Assembly (NCBI RefSeq): GCF_900100975.1
Contig: NZ_FNFX01000002.1
Span: 62,001-126,000, forward strand
DNA from: Methylophilus rhizosphaerae
Lineage (GTDB): Bacteria; Pseudomonadota; Gammaproteobacteria; Burkholderiales; Methylophilaceae
Reading direction: 5' to 3'
Length of the DNA stretch: 64,000 nucleotides
Numbering within the stretch: the first letter of the stretch is position 1; every line of letters starts with the position of its first letter. The notes under the pieces were generated by a model, which saw nothing but the letters and a program-made list of their open reading frames with translations, had not been told where the DNA came from and ran no database searches. Both the position numbers and the translations under genes were made by a program. Positions 8,956 through 17,853 of the stretch are shown here, in pieces.

Positions 8956-10107
8956 ATGGGTTCTGTCACCTCTTTAAACAAAGAACAACACAAGACTCGC
9001 TTCGCACAATTACCTGTTGACTGGTATCTCAATCCGGACATCTATGCGCTGGAGCAAGCGCACCTGTTCTCCCTGTTACCGCAATATGTTGGCCATGAGC
9101 GCATGACGCCCAATGCTGGCGACTATCGTTCGCTGGACTGGATGCACAATGCCAAGGCGCTGGTGAACCAGCACGGCGAATATCAGCTGATCAGTAATAT
9201 CTGCCGCCATCGCCAGGCGGTAATGTTATCCGGGCAGGGCAATACACAGCATATCGTCTGCCCGCTACATCGCTGGACTTATGATTTAAATGGCCAACTG
9301 CTGGGGGCGCCGCATTTTGAACAAAACCCCTGCCTGCACCTGGAAAAACAATCGCTCAGCCACTGGCAAGGCCTGCTGTTCAATACTTCGCCTGCATCCA
9401 GCAAATCCAAAGCCGTGTCGATTGCAGATACATTGAAACAGCTCGGATGCAGCCAGGATTTTGATTTTACCGGCTATTATTTTGACCAGGCCATTGTGGA
9501 TCACTATGACTTCAACTGGAAAACCTTTATCGAAGTCTACCTGGAAGACTATCACGTGGGCCCGTTTCACCCTGGCCTGAACCAGTTTGTCGACTGTGGT
9601 GAGCTCCACTGGGAATTCGGTGAGCACTACAGCGTACAAACAGTAGGGTACAAACCGTTGCCAGAATACAGCTTGTCACCGGCATACAAAACCTGGCAGC
9701 AGGCGGTGACCGATTACCAGCAAGGTACGTCGCCTAAATATGGTGCCATCTGGTTTGTGCTCTACCCTTTCCTGATGATCGAGTGGTACCCGAATGTACT
9801 AGTAGTATCGCATCTCATCCCCACCGGCATAGAATCATGTAAAAACGTAGTCGAATTCTACTACCCGGAGGATATCGCCCTGTTTGAACGCGAATACATC
9901 AAGGCACAGCAAGCTGCTTATTCTGAAACCGCGATTGAAGACAAGGAAATCTGCCAGCGCATGCACGATGGCCGCAAAGCACTGTATCTCGCAGGCAAGG
10001 ATGAGCGTGGCCCCTACCAGCATCCGATGGAAACCGGGCTGGAACACTTTCATCGCTGGTACCGTACCCAAATAGAACCTTACTTGCCTGCGCAGTTTGT
10101 GCGCTAG
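8956..10107 (+). CDS. Rieske [2Fe-2S] aromatic ring-hydroxylating oxygenase-type protein, alpha subunit
   Basis: A 383-residue Rieske non-heme iron oxygenase. The N-terminal Rieske domain has C83-R-H85 and C102-P-L-H105. The catalytic domain holds the iron-site motif EVYLEDYHVGPFHPGL, with its two histidines. The architecture resembles choline monooxygenase- and demethylase-type oxygenases as much as aromatic dioxygenases, so the substrate cannot be assigned. No beta subunit or reductase gene is adjacent; the EamA transporter follows after 14 bases, probably in the same transcript. Confidence 0.85.
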   Translation: MGSVTSLNKEQHKTRFAQLPVDWYLNPDIYALEQAHLFSLLPQYVGHERMTPNAGDYRSLDWMHNAKALVNQHGEYQLISNICRHRQAVMLSGQGNTQHIVCPLHRWTYDLNGQLLGAPHFEQNPCLHLEKQSLSHWQGLLFNTSPASSKSKAVSIADTLKQLGCSQDFDFTGYYFDQAIVDHYDFNWKTFIEVYLEDYHVGPFHPGLNQFVDCGELHWEFGEHYSVQTVGYKPLPEYSLSPAYKTWQQAVTDYQQGTSPKYGAIWFVLYPFLMIEWYPNVLVVSHLIPTGIESCKNVVEFYYPEDIALFEREYIKAQQAAYSETAIEDKEICQRMHDGRKALYLAGKDERGPYQHPMETGLEHFHRWYRTQIEPYLPAQFVR

Positions 10108-10121
10108 GTTTTTCACGCGTT

Positions 10122-11015
10122 TTGTTTCTGTTTTCACACCCCAGACACTGGAAGTTAGGCAGCCTGTGGATGCTGGTTGCCGGTGTGGGCTTTGCCATCA
10201 TGGGCGCTTTTGTGAAAAGCGGTGCCCAGCGTTTCAGCAGCACGGAATTAGTGTTTTACCGCTCCGTATGCGGTTTCATCTCTATTGCTGCCATGGTGTA
10301 CTGGCAAGGCAAGCCACTCAGAAGTCCATTGATACGCAAGCAAATGGGGCGTGCATTGACCGGATTTATCGCACTGTTGCTGTTCTTTTATGCCATTGCG
10401 CATCTTCCGTTGGCCACGGCGATCACGCTGAACTACACTTCTCCCATGTTTCTGGCCTTGCTGTCACCGTGGTTGCTGACCAGCGAGCAACCTTTGTCAC
10501 GCTGGCAACAGAACACTTTAAACCTGTGCGTGGTTGGCGGATTTATCGGCGTGACCTTGCTCCTGCATCCAAGATGGGAAGCCGATTTATGGCTGGCTGG
10601 CGCGGTAGGGTTACTTTCCGGCCTGGGAGCGGCACTGGCGTATGTGCATGTCAAACAGTTAGGGGCTGCCGGCGAGCCGGACTGGCGCACCGTATTCTAT
10701 TTCACCCTGGTCTGCAGTATCGCCAGCGGTGGCCTGATGCTGAATAGTCAGGTAACGCCATTACACTGGCAGGATTTACCACTGTTACTGGGCCTGGGCA
10801 TTTCGGCTACCATTAGCCAGCTCGCCATGACCCGCGCCTATCGCACCGGCCAAACGCTGACGGTCGCCAGCCTGGCCTATAGTACGATTGTCTTTGCAAC
10901 GATGATTGGCGTATTCTGGTGGGGGGAGCGCTTGTCGTGGCTGGAATATATCGGCATGGCGCTGATTATACTGAGCGGGGTTGCCAGTTCCCGTGCCAGC
11001 AGTCCGCGCCGTTAA
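10122..11015 (+). CDS. EamA/DMT-superfamily membrane transporter
   Basis: A 297-residue, very hydrophobic protein with about ten predicted membrane segments arranged as two EamA repeats, the usual architecture of drug/metabolite transporters. It is likely an inner-membrane exporter or permease of unknown substrate. The chosen start is TTG at 10122; an in-frame ATG at 10170 is the alternative but would remove residues before the first helix. It lies close behind the Rieske gene and ends 2 bases before the convergent response regulator. Confidence 0.85.
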   Translation: MFLFSHPRHWKLGSLWMLVAGVGFAIMGAFVKSGAQRFSSTELVFYRSVCGFISIAAMVYWQGKPLRSPLIRKQMGRALTGFIALLLFFYAIAHLPLATAITLNYTSPMFLALLSPWLLTSEQPLSRWQQNTLNLCVVGGFIGVTLLLHPRWEADLWLAGAVGLLSGLGAALAYVHVKQLGAAGEPDWRTVFYFTLVCSIASGGLMLNSQVTPLHWQDLPLLLGLGISATISQLAMTRAYRTGQTLTVASLAYSTIVFATMIGVFWWGERLSWLEYIGMALIILSGVASSRASSPRR

Positions 11016-11017
11016 GG

Positions 11018-11650
11018 TCAAGGTTCCAGCAAGCCGCAGCGCATCGCAATCAGTGCAATCTCAGCTGAATTCTGTGCATTCAGTTTCTGCTTGATATTGT
11101 ATAAATGCGTGCCCACGGTACGTGGGCTCAAAAACAGTGTTTCAGCAATTTCATTGGTGGACTTGCCACGTGCCAGTGACATAAACACTTCAAACTCACG
11201 CTCGCTCAGCACATCCACCGGGTTCTGTTCACCCGATAATTGCTGGATAGCCATTTGCTGCGCGACACCCGCTTCTATGTACTTCTTGCCCTGCGCCACG
11301 CTACGGATTGCTTTAATCAGCTCTTCTGCCGCACTACGCTTGGTGACATAACCCATGGCGCCAGCATTCAGGACACGCTTGGGGTGCACGGAGTCTTCAT
11401 GCGCCGACAGTACCAGGATACGCGCATGGTTGTCCTTGGCCAGGATACGTTCAATCGCCTCCATGCCGCCTATACCCGGCATGGTAATATCCATCACCAC
11501 CACTTGCGGATGGTGCTCCACATAAGCGCGAATAGCAGCTTCCCCGCTATCGGCTTCGGCAATTACCTTGATATCCTGATCGGATTCCAGCAGCATCTTG
11601 AAACCCATCCTGACGACCGCATGGTCATCTACCAGCATCACACTAATCAT
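11018..11650 (-). CDS. NarL/LuxR-type response regulator, MoxX-like
   Basis: A 210-residue regulator with an N-terminal receiver (acidic pair in LVDDH, phosphoacceptor D54 in VVMDITMPG) and a C-terminal LuxR-type helix-turn-helix around LSEREFEVFMSLARGKS and LSPRTVGTHLYNIK. It follows its partner kinase after 21 bases. Methylotrophs use MoxX (MxaX), a regulator of this type, to control methanol oxidation genes. That role is inferred from the partner; the sequence only shows the NarL/FixJ family. Confidence 0.9.
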   Translation of the reverse strand: MISVMLVDDHAVVRMGFKMLLESDQDIKVIAEADSGEAAIRAYVEHHPQVVVMDITMPGIGGMEAIERILAKDNHARILVLSAHEDSVHPKRVLNAGAMGYVTKRSAAEELIKAIRSVAQGKKYIEAGVAQQMAIQQLSGEQNPVDVLSEREFEVFMSLARGKSTNEIAETLFLSPRTVGTHLYNIKQKLNAQNSAEIALIAMRCGLLEP

Positions 11651-11671
11651 ACTGTTCTCTTCCTGTTGCAG

Positions 11672-13015
11672 TTAAGCAGATTGTAAAGGTAACCGGATCT
11701 CCAGGGCGGCACCTTGCCCATTCCCTGGCTCTGAAATGACTTTAAACTGGCCATGCAAGGCCTGTACACGTTCGCGTATGCCCAGCAGGCCAAAATGTTG
11801 TGTCTGGTCCACTTCATCTGCCTGCATGCCCACGCCATCATCCTCAATCCTAAGGTGCCAGCCATCCTGGGCTGCCTGTATGCGCACCATGACTGATCGC
11901 GCATCGGCATGTTTGATCGCGTTATTCACCGCCTCCTGCACAATACGGTAAATATTGATATTGACGTTTTCACCCATGGGCTTGAACTCGCCGGAAACAT
12001 GCAACTGAATACTTAACTCGGGATGTTGTGCCTGGTAGCCTGCAATCATGTCGCGCAGTGTCTCTATCAACCCCATATTATCCATCGCGGCAGGCCGTAA
12101 CTGGCGGATGATATTATGCATCCCGTCATAGATATGATTGGCCGCCGCCACGATAGTTTGCGCACTGGCCGCGATGTCCGGCGATTTTTCGCGGGTTTTG
12201 TTGACAATGGCTACTGCAAACGTCTTGATCGCCGTGACGTATTGCCCCAGCTCATCGTGCAGTTCACGCGCCAGGCTACGCCGCTCATCTTCAATATGCT
12301 GCTGGATCAGCTGGGTCAACTGGCGGTTCTGCTCCAGTTGGCGTTCAGCATCCAGTGAGACTGCCATCTGGTTCAGGCTGGCACCTATGCGGTCAAATTC
12401 AGGGACCGAAAATCGCGGCAAGCGTGTGGTCAAATCGCCCTGTTCAATCTGGTTGATCCCACGCAGGATATGCTGCACCGGGCGCAAAGCATGGCTCAGC
12501 AGGCCGTATACCAGCAGGTTCAACAGCACAAAAAAACCAATCCCCATCCAGATCAGTTGCAGAAAACCGGACCAGGCTTCCCGGATCGACCCTTCGGCAC
12601 TGGAAGTAATAATAAGGGTGCCATAGCGTACCCGGCGCGTCACGGTTTCCACCTTGGGCGAAACCAGTTTCACAAACCATTGCGGCGGGTCAATTTCCAG
12701 TTGGAAAGTCGAGTGAGGCGAGACATATAACAACGTATTGGCATAATCGTAAAGCTCTATGCGGCTGCTGCGCACATAGCCCAGGGAGTTGAGGAAATCC
12801 TGCAGCACATAATGGGTCGGGCCAAGGCTGGGATTCATGGCCGAGCTGACAATCACGGTATCCAGCAACTGTACCGTGACGCGCGTGGCAGCTTCGACAC
12901 GTTCACGGATACTGTCACGCGTATCGCGCACCAGCACCACGCCGGCAGCCAGCAAAAAAGCCAGCGAAAGCATGGTCACCAGAAGATTTAATCGGAAACG
13001 TAAACTCATTTTCAA
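11672..13015 (-). CDS. Membrane sensor histidine kinase (HisKA_3), MoxY-like
   Basis: A 447-residue kinase. A membrane helix at about residues 11-29, a periplasmic domain at 30-150, a second helix at about 151-172, a HAMP linker, then the HisKA_3 dimerisation motif RSLARELHDELGQY with H253, and a GHKL ATPase domain (EAVNNAIKHA, DDGVGM). The periplasmic part resembles the LapD/MoxY N-terminal domain. It forms an operon with the response regulator. MoxY of Paracoccus controls methanol dehydrogenase; this similarity suggests but does not prove the same job here. Confidence 0.88.
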   Translation of the reverse strand: MKMSLRFRLNLLVTMLSLAFLLAAGVVLVRDTRDSIRERVEAATRVTVQLLDTVIVSSAMNPSLGPTHYVLQDFLNSLGYVRSSRIELYDYANTLLYVSPHSTFQLEIDPPQWFVKLVSPKVETVTRRVRYGTLIITSSAEGSIREAWSGFLQLIWMGIGFFVLLNLLVYGLLSHALRPVQHILRGINQIEQGDLTTRLPRFSVPEFDRIGASLNQMAVSLDAERQLEQNRQLTQLIQQHIEDERRSLARELHDELGQYVTAIKTFAVAIVNKTREKSPDIAASAQTIVAAANHIYDGMHNIIRQLRPAAMDNMGLIETLRDMIAGYQAQHPELSIQLHVSGEFKPMGENVNINIYRIVQEAVNNAIKHADARSVMVRIQAAQDGWHLRIEDDGVGMQADEVDQTQHFGLLGIRERVQALHGQFKVISEPGNGQGAALEIRLPLQSA

Positions 13016-13094
13016 TTGCTTTAATATGCCGCCATTTAACCGTGATTAGCAGGGCTGTAACAGCGTAAAATCATTAATTACTCCATTTCATCCG

Positions 13095-13913
13095 TCAATC
13101 CTCAATCACCACTGTATTCCAGGTTTTTGGTTTTCCCGGATAAGTCAGCGGCAAATTTTCGAGCGCCTGTAACAAAATACGCGAAATCAGTAAATTACGG
13201 TTGGTTTTGGAGTCAGACGGAATCACATACCACGGCGCATACGCTGTAGATGTTTCACGCAAGGTACGCTCATAAGCTTCCATATACTTATCCCAAAGCG
13301 CGCGCTCTTCCAGGTCTTTGGGGTTGAATTTCCAGAACTTCACCGGCTCATCCAGGCGCTCCTGCAAACGCACCTTCTGTTCCTCTTTGGAAATATGCAG
13401 AAAACATTTGATAATCGTCGTACCGGTCTCGGCCAGCATGCGTTCAAAATCATTAATCTGCTGATAGCGACGGGTAGCCTCCGCCTCATCAATCCAGTCA
13501 TGCACTTTGACAATCAGCACATCCTCATAATGGCTGCGGTTAAAAATCACCAGTTCGCCTTTGCCCGGCACCTGGGTATGGACGCGCCATAAGTAATCAT
13601 GTGCCAACTCATCTTCACTGGGAGCCTTGAAGCAGGCCAGGCGGATGCCCAGCGGATCGCAGGCATTAAACACATGCTTGATGGTACCGTCTTTACCGCT
13701 GGTATCCATGCCCTGTAAAATCAGCAATACCTTATGCTCGCCCTGCGCATGCAGGATATCCTGCCGTTCGTTAATGCTTGCGGTCAGTTGTGCCAGGATG
13801 GCGGCATCTGCCTCTTTGTCACCCGCACGGGCCGATTTGTCATCCGGCTTGAATTGCTTGAGTGAAAACTTTTTTGGGTTGACGCGATAATCACCCGGAT
13901 TCAATTTACCCAT
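13095..13913 (-). CDS. Polyphosphate kinase 2 family protein
   Basis: A 272-residue single-domain PPK2 enzyme, which transfers phosphate between polyphosphate and nucleotides. The Walker A motif GMDTSGKDG is at residues 68-76, and the Walker B/lid region carries FNRSHYEDVLI. Domain length and the lid sequence fit the polyphosphate:AMP/ADP phosphotransferase group. It is 79 bases upstream of the histidine kinase on the same strand. Whether AMP or ADP is the acceptor cannot be decided by eye. Confidence 0.92.
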   Translation of the reverse strand: MGKLNPGDYRVNPKKFSLKQFKPDDKSARAGDKEADAAILAQLTASINERQDILHAQGEHKVLLILQGMDTSGKDGTIKHVFNACDPLGIRLACFKAPSEDELAHDYLWRVHTQVPGKGELVIFNRSHYEDVLIVKVHDWIDEAEATRRYQQINDFERMLAETGTTIIKCFLHISKEEQKVRLQERLDEPVKFWKFNPKDLEERALWDKYMEAYERTLRETSTAYAPWYVIPSDSKTNRNLLISRILLQALENLPLTYPGKPKTWNTVVIED

Positions 13914-14028
13914 TCAGCCTACCGATACCATGATGAAGAGCAACAAGTGTATCTCAGTTGCCTGCCTTTCACTATGTCTGACCCCGCCTTAATCGACTCT
14001 CACGGCATTCCCTGGTGGATACATAAAT

Positions 14029-14056
14029 AAAAACGCCAGCGAATGCTGGCGTTTTT
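14029..14056 (-). terminator. Terminator of typA
   Basis: AACGCCAGC and GCTGGCGTT arms with a four-base loop are flanked by A and T runs, 17 bases after the typA stop. The rest of the interval 13914-14072 shows no gene. Confidence 0.88.
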
Positions 14057-14072
14057 AATCACTTGCCAAGGA

Positions 14073-15881
14073 TTAATCCTTGGAAGAACGTTTACGCTCA
14101 TGCTCGAGCAAATAGCGCTTACGCAAGCGAATAGTTTTTGGTGTAATTTCCACCAACTCATCATCATCAATAAATTCAACCGCAGATTCCAGCGTCAATT
14201 TGATTGGTGTGGTCAAACGTACAGCTTCATCGGTACCGGAAGCACGCACGTTGGTCAGTTTTTTGCCCTTGATCGGGTTCACTACCAGGTCATTATCACG
14301 GCTGTGAATCCCGATAATCATGCCTTCGTACAACTTGTCGCCAGGGCTCACGAACATACGGCCGCGATCTTCCAGGTTCCATAGCGCATAAGCCACCGCA
14401 TCGCCGTTTTCCTGGGAAATCAGCACGCCATTACGACGGCCTGGCATATCGGCTTTCACTGGTGCGTAATCATCGAAAATATGCGCCATCAGGCCGGTAC
14501 CACGGGTCAGGCTCAGGAATTCGCCCTGGAAACCAATCAGGCCACGGGCAGGAATACGGTATTCCACACGGGTACGACCATTACCGTCGGATTCCATGTT
14601 GGTCATTTCACCGCGGCGGCGGCCCAGTTCTTCCATCACCGCACCCTGGTTTTCATCTTCCACGTCCACAGTCAGGATTTCGTATGGCTCACATTTCTCG
14701 CCATTGATTTCGCGGTAAACCACGCGCGGTTTACCCACGGCGATTTCAAAGCCTTCACGGCGCATGTTTTCCAACAGGATGGTCAGGTGCAATTCGCCAC
14801 GGCCGGATACGCGGAACACATCGGTATCTTCCGTATCCTCAACGCGCAAAGCCACGTTAGTCAGCAACTCTTTGGTCAAACGGTCACGAATCTGGCGGGA
14901 AGTCACGAACTTGCCTTCGGTACCGGCGATGGGGGATGTATTCACCATAAAGTCCATGGTCAGTGTCGGCTCATCCACACCCAGGTGCGGCAAACCAACC
15001 GGCTTGTCACGGTCAGCGATGGTAAAGCCAATACCAATATCTTCAATACCGGAAATAATCACGATATCGCCTGCTTCTGCACCTTCTACCGGTACGCGGT
15101 CCAGGCCCTGGAAACCCAGCACCTGGTTAATACGGCCTTGCGCGACCTGTTCATCTTCACGCATCACGGCCACTACCTGGCCTGGCTTGATACGGCCATT
15201 CCTTACACGGCCAACGCCCAGGCGGCCAGTATAGGTAGAATAATCCAGTGCGGAAATCTGCAATTGCAGTGGTGCATCACTGTCACCTTCCGGTGGCTGC
15301 ACATGGCTCAGAATCGTTTCAAACAGCGGACGCATGTTTTCGCTGGGCTTATTCATGTCCAGCGTGGCAAAACCGTTCAATGCAGACGCGTATACCACAG
15401 GGAAGTCCAGTTGTTCGTCATCTGCTCCCAGGTTGGCAAACAGGTCAAATGTCTGGTTAATCACCCAGTCAGTCCGTGCGCCAGGGCGGTCCACCTTGTT
15501 AATCACCACGATAGGGCGCAATCCCAGTGCCAATGCTTTCTTAGTCACGAAACGGGTTTGTGGCATCGGGCCTTCAACCGCATCCACCAACAACACCACG
15601 CCATCCACCATGCCCAATACGCGCTCCACCTCGCCACCGAAGTCGGCGTGGCCGGGCGTATCCACGATATTGATATGCGTGCCTTCGTAATTCACGGCAG
15701 TATTTTTGGCCAGGATGGTAATGCCGCGCTCTTTTTCCAGGTCGCCGCTATCCATCACACGCTCGGTCACTTGCTGATGCGAGGCAAACGTGCCGGCCTG
15801 TTGCAGGAGCTTGTCAACCATGGTGGTTTTACCGTGGTCAACGTGCGCGATAATTGCGATATTTCTGAGATTGCGTGCCAT
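14073..15881 (-). CDS. typA: Ribosome-associated GTPase TypA/BipA
   Basis: A translational GTPase related to EF-G and LepA that acts on ribosomes during stress and low-temperature assembly. The protein is 602 residues from the chosen ATG, which yields MARNLRNIAIIAHVDHGKTT as in other TypA proteins; the upstream in-frame extension of 17 residues is not conserved. G-motifs are AHVDHGKTT, DTPGHADFGGEV and NKVDRPGAR, followed by EF-G-like domains and the TypA C-terminal region with LGRRRGEMTNME. Confidence 0.97.
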   Translation of the reverse strand: MARNLRNIAIIAHVDHGKTTMVDKLLQQAGTFASHQQVTERVMDSGDLEKERGITILAKNTAVNYEGTHINIVDTPGHADFGGEVERVLGMVDGVVLLVDAVEGPMPQTRFVTKKALALGLRPIVVINKVDRPGARTDWVINQTFDLFANLGADDEQLDFPVVYASALNGFATLDMNKPSENMRPLFETILSHVQPPEGDSDAPLQLQISALDYSTYTGRLGVGRVRNGRIKPGQVVAVMREDEQVAQGRINQVLGFQGLDRVPVEGAEAGDIVIISGIEDIGIGFTIADRDKPVGLPHLGVDEPTLTMDFMVNTSPIAGTEGKFVTSRQIRDRLTKELLTNVALRVEDTEDTDVFRVSGRGELHLTILLENMRREGFEIAVGKPRVVYREINGEKCEPYEILTVDVEDENQGAVMEELGRRRGEMTNMESDGNGRTRVEYRIPARGLIGFQGEFLSLTRGTGLMAHIFDDYAPVKADMPGRRNGVLISQENGDAVAYALWNLEDRGRMFVSPGDKLYEGMIIGIHSRDNDLVVNPIKGKKLTNVRASGTDEAVRLTTPIKLTLESAVEFIDDDELVEITPKTIRLRKRYLLEHERKRSSKD

Positions 15882-15910
15882 GTGAACTGCCAAAAGATAG
15901 AAAGGGCGCG

Positions 15911-15919
15911 ATTTTAGCA
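15911..15919 (-). promoter_or_regulatory. Putative extended -10 promoter of typA
   Basis: TGCTAAAAT on the minus strand is an extended -10 element, 30 bases before the typA start. No convincing -35 hexamer was seen at the proper distance. Confidence 0.5.
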
Positions 15920-15950
15920 TACTTTGACCCAAATCTTTTGTGATAAATAT

Positions 15951-15978
15951 TTGACTTTTAAAATAAATTCCTTATACT
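15951..15978 (+). promoter_or_regulatory. Putative sigma-70 promoter of the DEAD-box helicase operon
   Basis: TTGACT and TATACT are separated by 16 bases. Transcription from here would give a leader of roughly 260 bases before the first helicase gene. Confidence 0.7.
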
Positions 15979-15984
15979 GCGCAA

Positions 15985-16242
15985 AGTCTTTAGCGATGCC
16001 GATTCTTTTCTTCCCTGGTCATCGTGTTGATTGTCTGCCCTGACCCATCGGTAACTCGTGTAGTGTGGAAGTTATCATCTTGAAATGACGTCTCAGTTAA
16101 CGTCTCTTCTTTTATCGGTTAGTGGCTAGCCCGAGCGCCGGTAAAAGCTCCTCAGTGTTGTATTAGCGATATCACACGTTAATTCGGTATTGTTTCTTTG
16201 GCTTTGCTTGCGTCCTTTTAATTGTTTTGAAAGGGACATCCT
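15985..16242 (+). other. Long 5' leader of the RNA helicase operon
   Basis: About 260 bases between the predicted promoter and the helicase start contain no gene. Long structured leaders are common in front of cold-shock and DEAD-box helicase genes, where they act in temperature- or self-regulation. I see imperfect repeats (CGTCTCAGTTAACGTCTC) but no known riboswitch. Confidence 0.4.
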
Positions 16243-17844
16243 TTGTCTTTTGCTGATTTAAACTTAGATCCATCCATTCTGCGCGCCCTAACCGAAGCCG
16301 GCTACGAAAGCCCGACCCCGATCCAGGCACAATCCATCCCCGAGGCCCTGCAAGGCCGTGACATCATGGCCTCCGCCCAAACGGGTACAGGCAAAACAGC
16401 CGCATTCACCCTGCCAGCTTTAAACTTGCTGGCAACACAGCACCCGGTACGCAGTCGCGGCCCACGTATCCTGGTGTTAACACCGACCCGCGAGCTGGCA
16501 GCCCAGGTCAATGAAGCTGCCCGTAAATACGGCAAATTCCTGCGTGCTCGCTGCGTCAGTATCGTCGGTGGCATGCCCTACCCACTGCAGAACAAATTGC
16601 TGTCGCAACCGCTGGATATCCTGGTAGCAACCCCAGGCCGCTTTATTGACCACCTGGAGCGCGGCCGTATTGATTTGAGCCGTTTGCAGATGCTGGTGCT
16701 GGACGAAGCTGACCGCATGCTGGACATGGGCTTTATGCCGGATGTGGAACGCATTTGTGACGCCCTGCCCGCTGAACGCCAGACCCTGCTATTCTCAGCC
16801 ACGCTGGATGGGATCATGGATATCGGCAAACGCTTCCTGCGTGACCCGATCACGATTCAAGTGGCAGGCCAGAAAGACAAGCATGCCAACATTGAACAGC
16901 GCCTGCACTTTGTCGATGACATGAACCACAAAAACAAATTGCTGGAACACTTGCTGGTTGAACCAGGCGTTAACCAGGCGATTATTTTCACCAGCACCAA
17001 ACGCCATGCAGACTTGCTGGCTGAAGATTTGTACGCAGCCGGCCACAAAACCGCCGCCTTGCATGGTGACATGACCCAGGGTGCACGTAACCGTACCTTG
17101 ACCAAATTGCGCCATGGCGATGTCAAGGTCCTGGTCGCAACTGATGTCGCAGCACGTGGCATTGATGTGCACGGTATTACACACGTCATTAACTACGACC
17201 TGCCCAAATTTGCCGAAGACTACGTACACCGCATTGGCCGTACCGGTCGTGCCAATAACACCGGTATCGCCATTTCTTTTGCTTCCAACACCGATCGCCA
17301 CTTGCTGCGCAAAATCGAGCAATACACCGGTCATAAATTCCAGCCAGCCGTGATTGCCGGTTTTGAACCTAAACGTGCGGTGCGCATGGATGATGGCGAA
17401 GGCCGACGTAGCAATGGTAAACGTCATGGCAGCGGGAATGGCCGCCCGCAAGGCAAAAGTGGTTTCCGTGGTAACAACCGTGATGGCGGCAATCGTGAGA
17501 ATCGCGAATTCCGTGGCAACCGTGAAAACAGTTCTTTTGGTGACCGCGTGATGCGCGAAGGCCAACCGAACCGGGCACGTGATGCTCGTCAGGGCGAGCA
17601 AAAAACGGACCGCGAAGTCAATGGCAATAGCAAAAGCTACACCAAAGATACAGACTTCCAATTTGCGCGTGCATTGACTGAAGAGTTTGGCCAACGTCGC
17701 CCACGCTCTTCAAACAATCAACCAGCTAACAAGCAGGAACGTTTTGGCAACCCGAATGGTCATCGTGGCAACAATAAACCACGTGCAACAGGCAACAAAT
17801 CATTTGGTGAATCCAGCCCGAAACGCCCTCGTTCATTTGCATAA
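16243..17844 (+). CDS. DEAD-box ATP-dependent RNA helicase, RhlE-like
   Basis: A 533-residue helicase that remodels RNA, probably in ribosome assembly or mRNA decay. The Q motif region (TPIQAQSIP), motif I AQTGTGKT, DEAD motif VLDEADRMLDMG, SAT, and HRIGRTGR are all present. After about residue 375 comes a basic, glycine/asparagine/arginine-rich tail for non-specific RNA binding. The TTG start follows AAAGGGACATCC, which has a clear ribosome site and fits the conserved SFADLNLD start. A second helicase gene follows after 9 bases. Confidence 0.93.
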   Translation: MSFADLNLDPSILRALTEAGYESPTPIQAQSIPEALQGRDIMASAQTGTGKTAAFTLPALNLLATQHPVRSRGPRILVLTPTRELAAQVNEAARKYGKFLRARCVSIVGGMPYPLQNKLLSQPLDILVATPGRFIDHLERGRIDLSRLQMLVLDEADRMLDMGFMPDVERICDALPAERQTLLFSATLDGIMDIGKRFLRDPITIQVAGQKDKHANIEQRLHFVDDMNHKNKLLEHLLVEPGVNQAIIFTSTKRHADLLAEDLYAAGHKTAALHGDMTQGARNRTLTKLRHGDVKVLVATDVAARGIDVHGITHVINYDLPKFAEDYVHRIGRTGRANNTGIAISFASNTDRHLLRKIEQYTGHKFQPAVIAGFEPKRAVRMDDGEGRRSNGKRHGSGNGRPQGKSGFRGNNRDGGNRENREFRGNRENSSFGDRVMREGQPNRARDARQGEQKTDREVNGNSKSYTKDTDFQFARALTEEFGQRRPRSSNNQPANKQERFGNPNGHRGNNKPRATGNKSFGESSPKRPRSFA

Positions 17845-17853
17845 TTTACGACC

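Noticed and set aside
14481-15917. A 478-codon plus-strand frame antisense to typA
   Set aside because: Translation is rich in His, Gln and Thr, with no family motif and no ribosome site; it mirrors the conserved typA gene.
16795-17694. A 299-codon minus-strand frame across the first helicase
   Set aside because: Composition is the shadow of the helicase core and of its Gly/Asn/Arg-rich tail; no recognisable domain.
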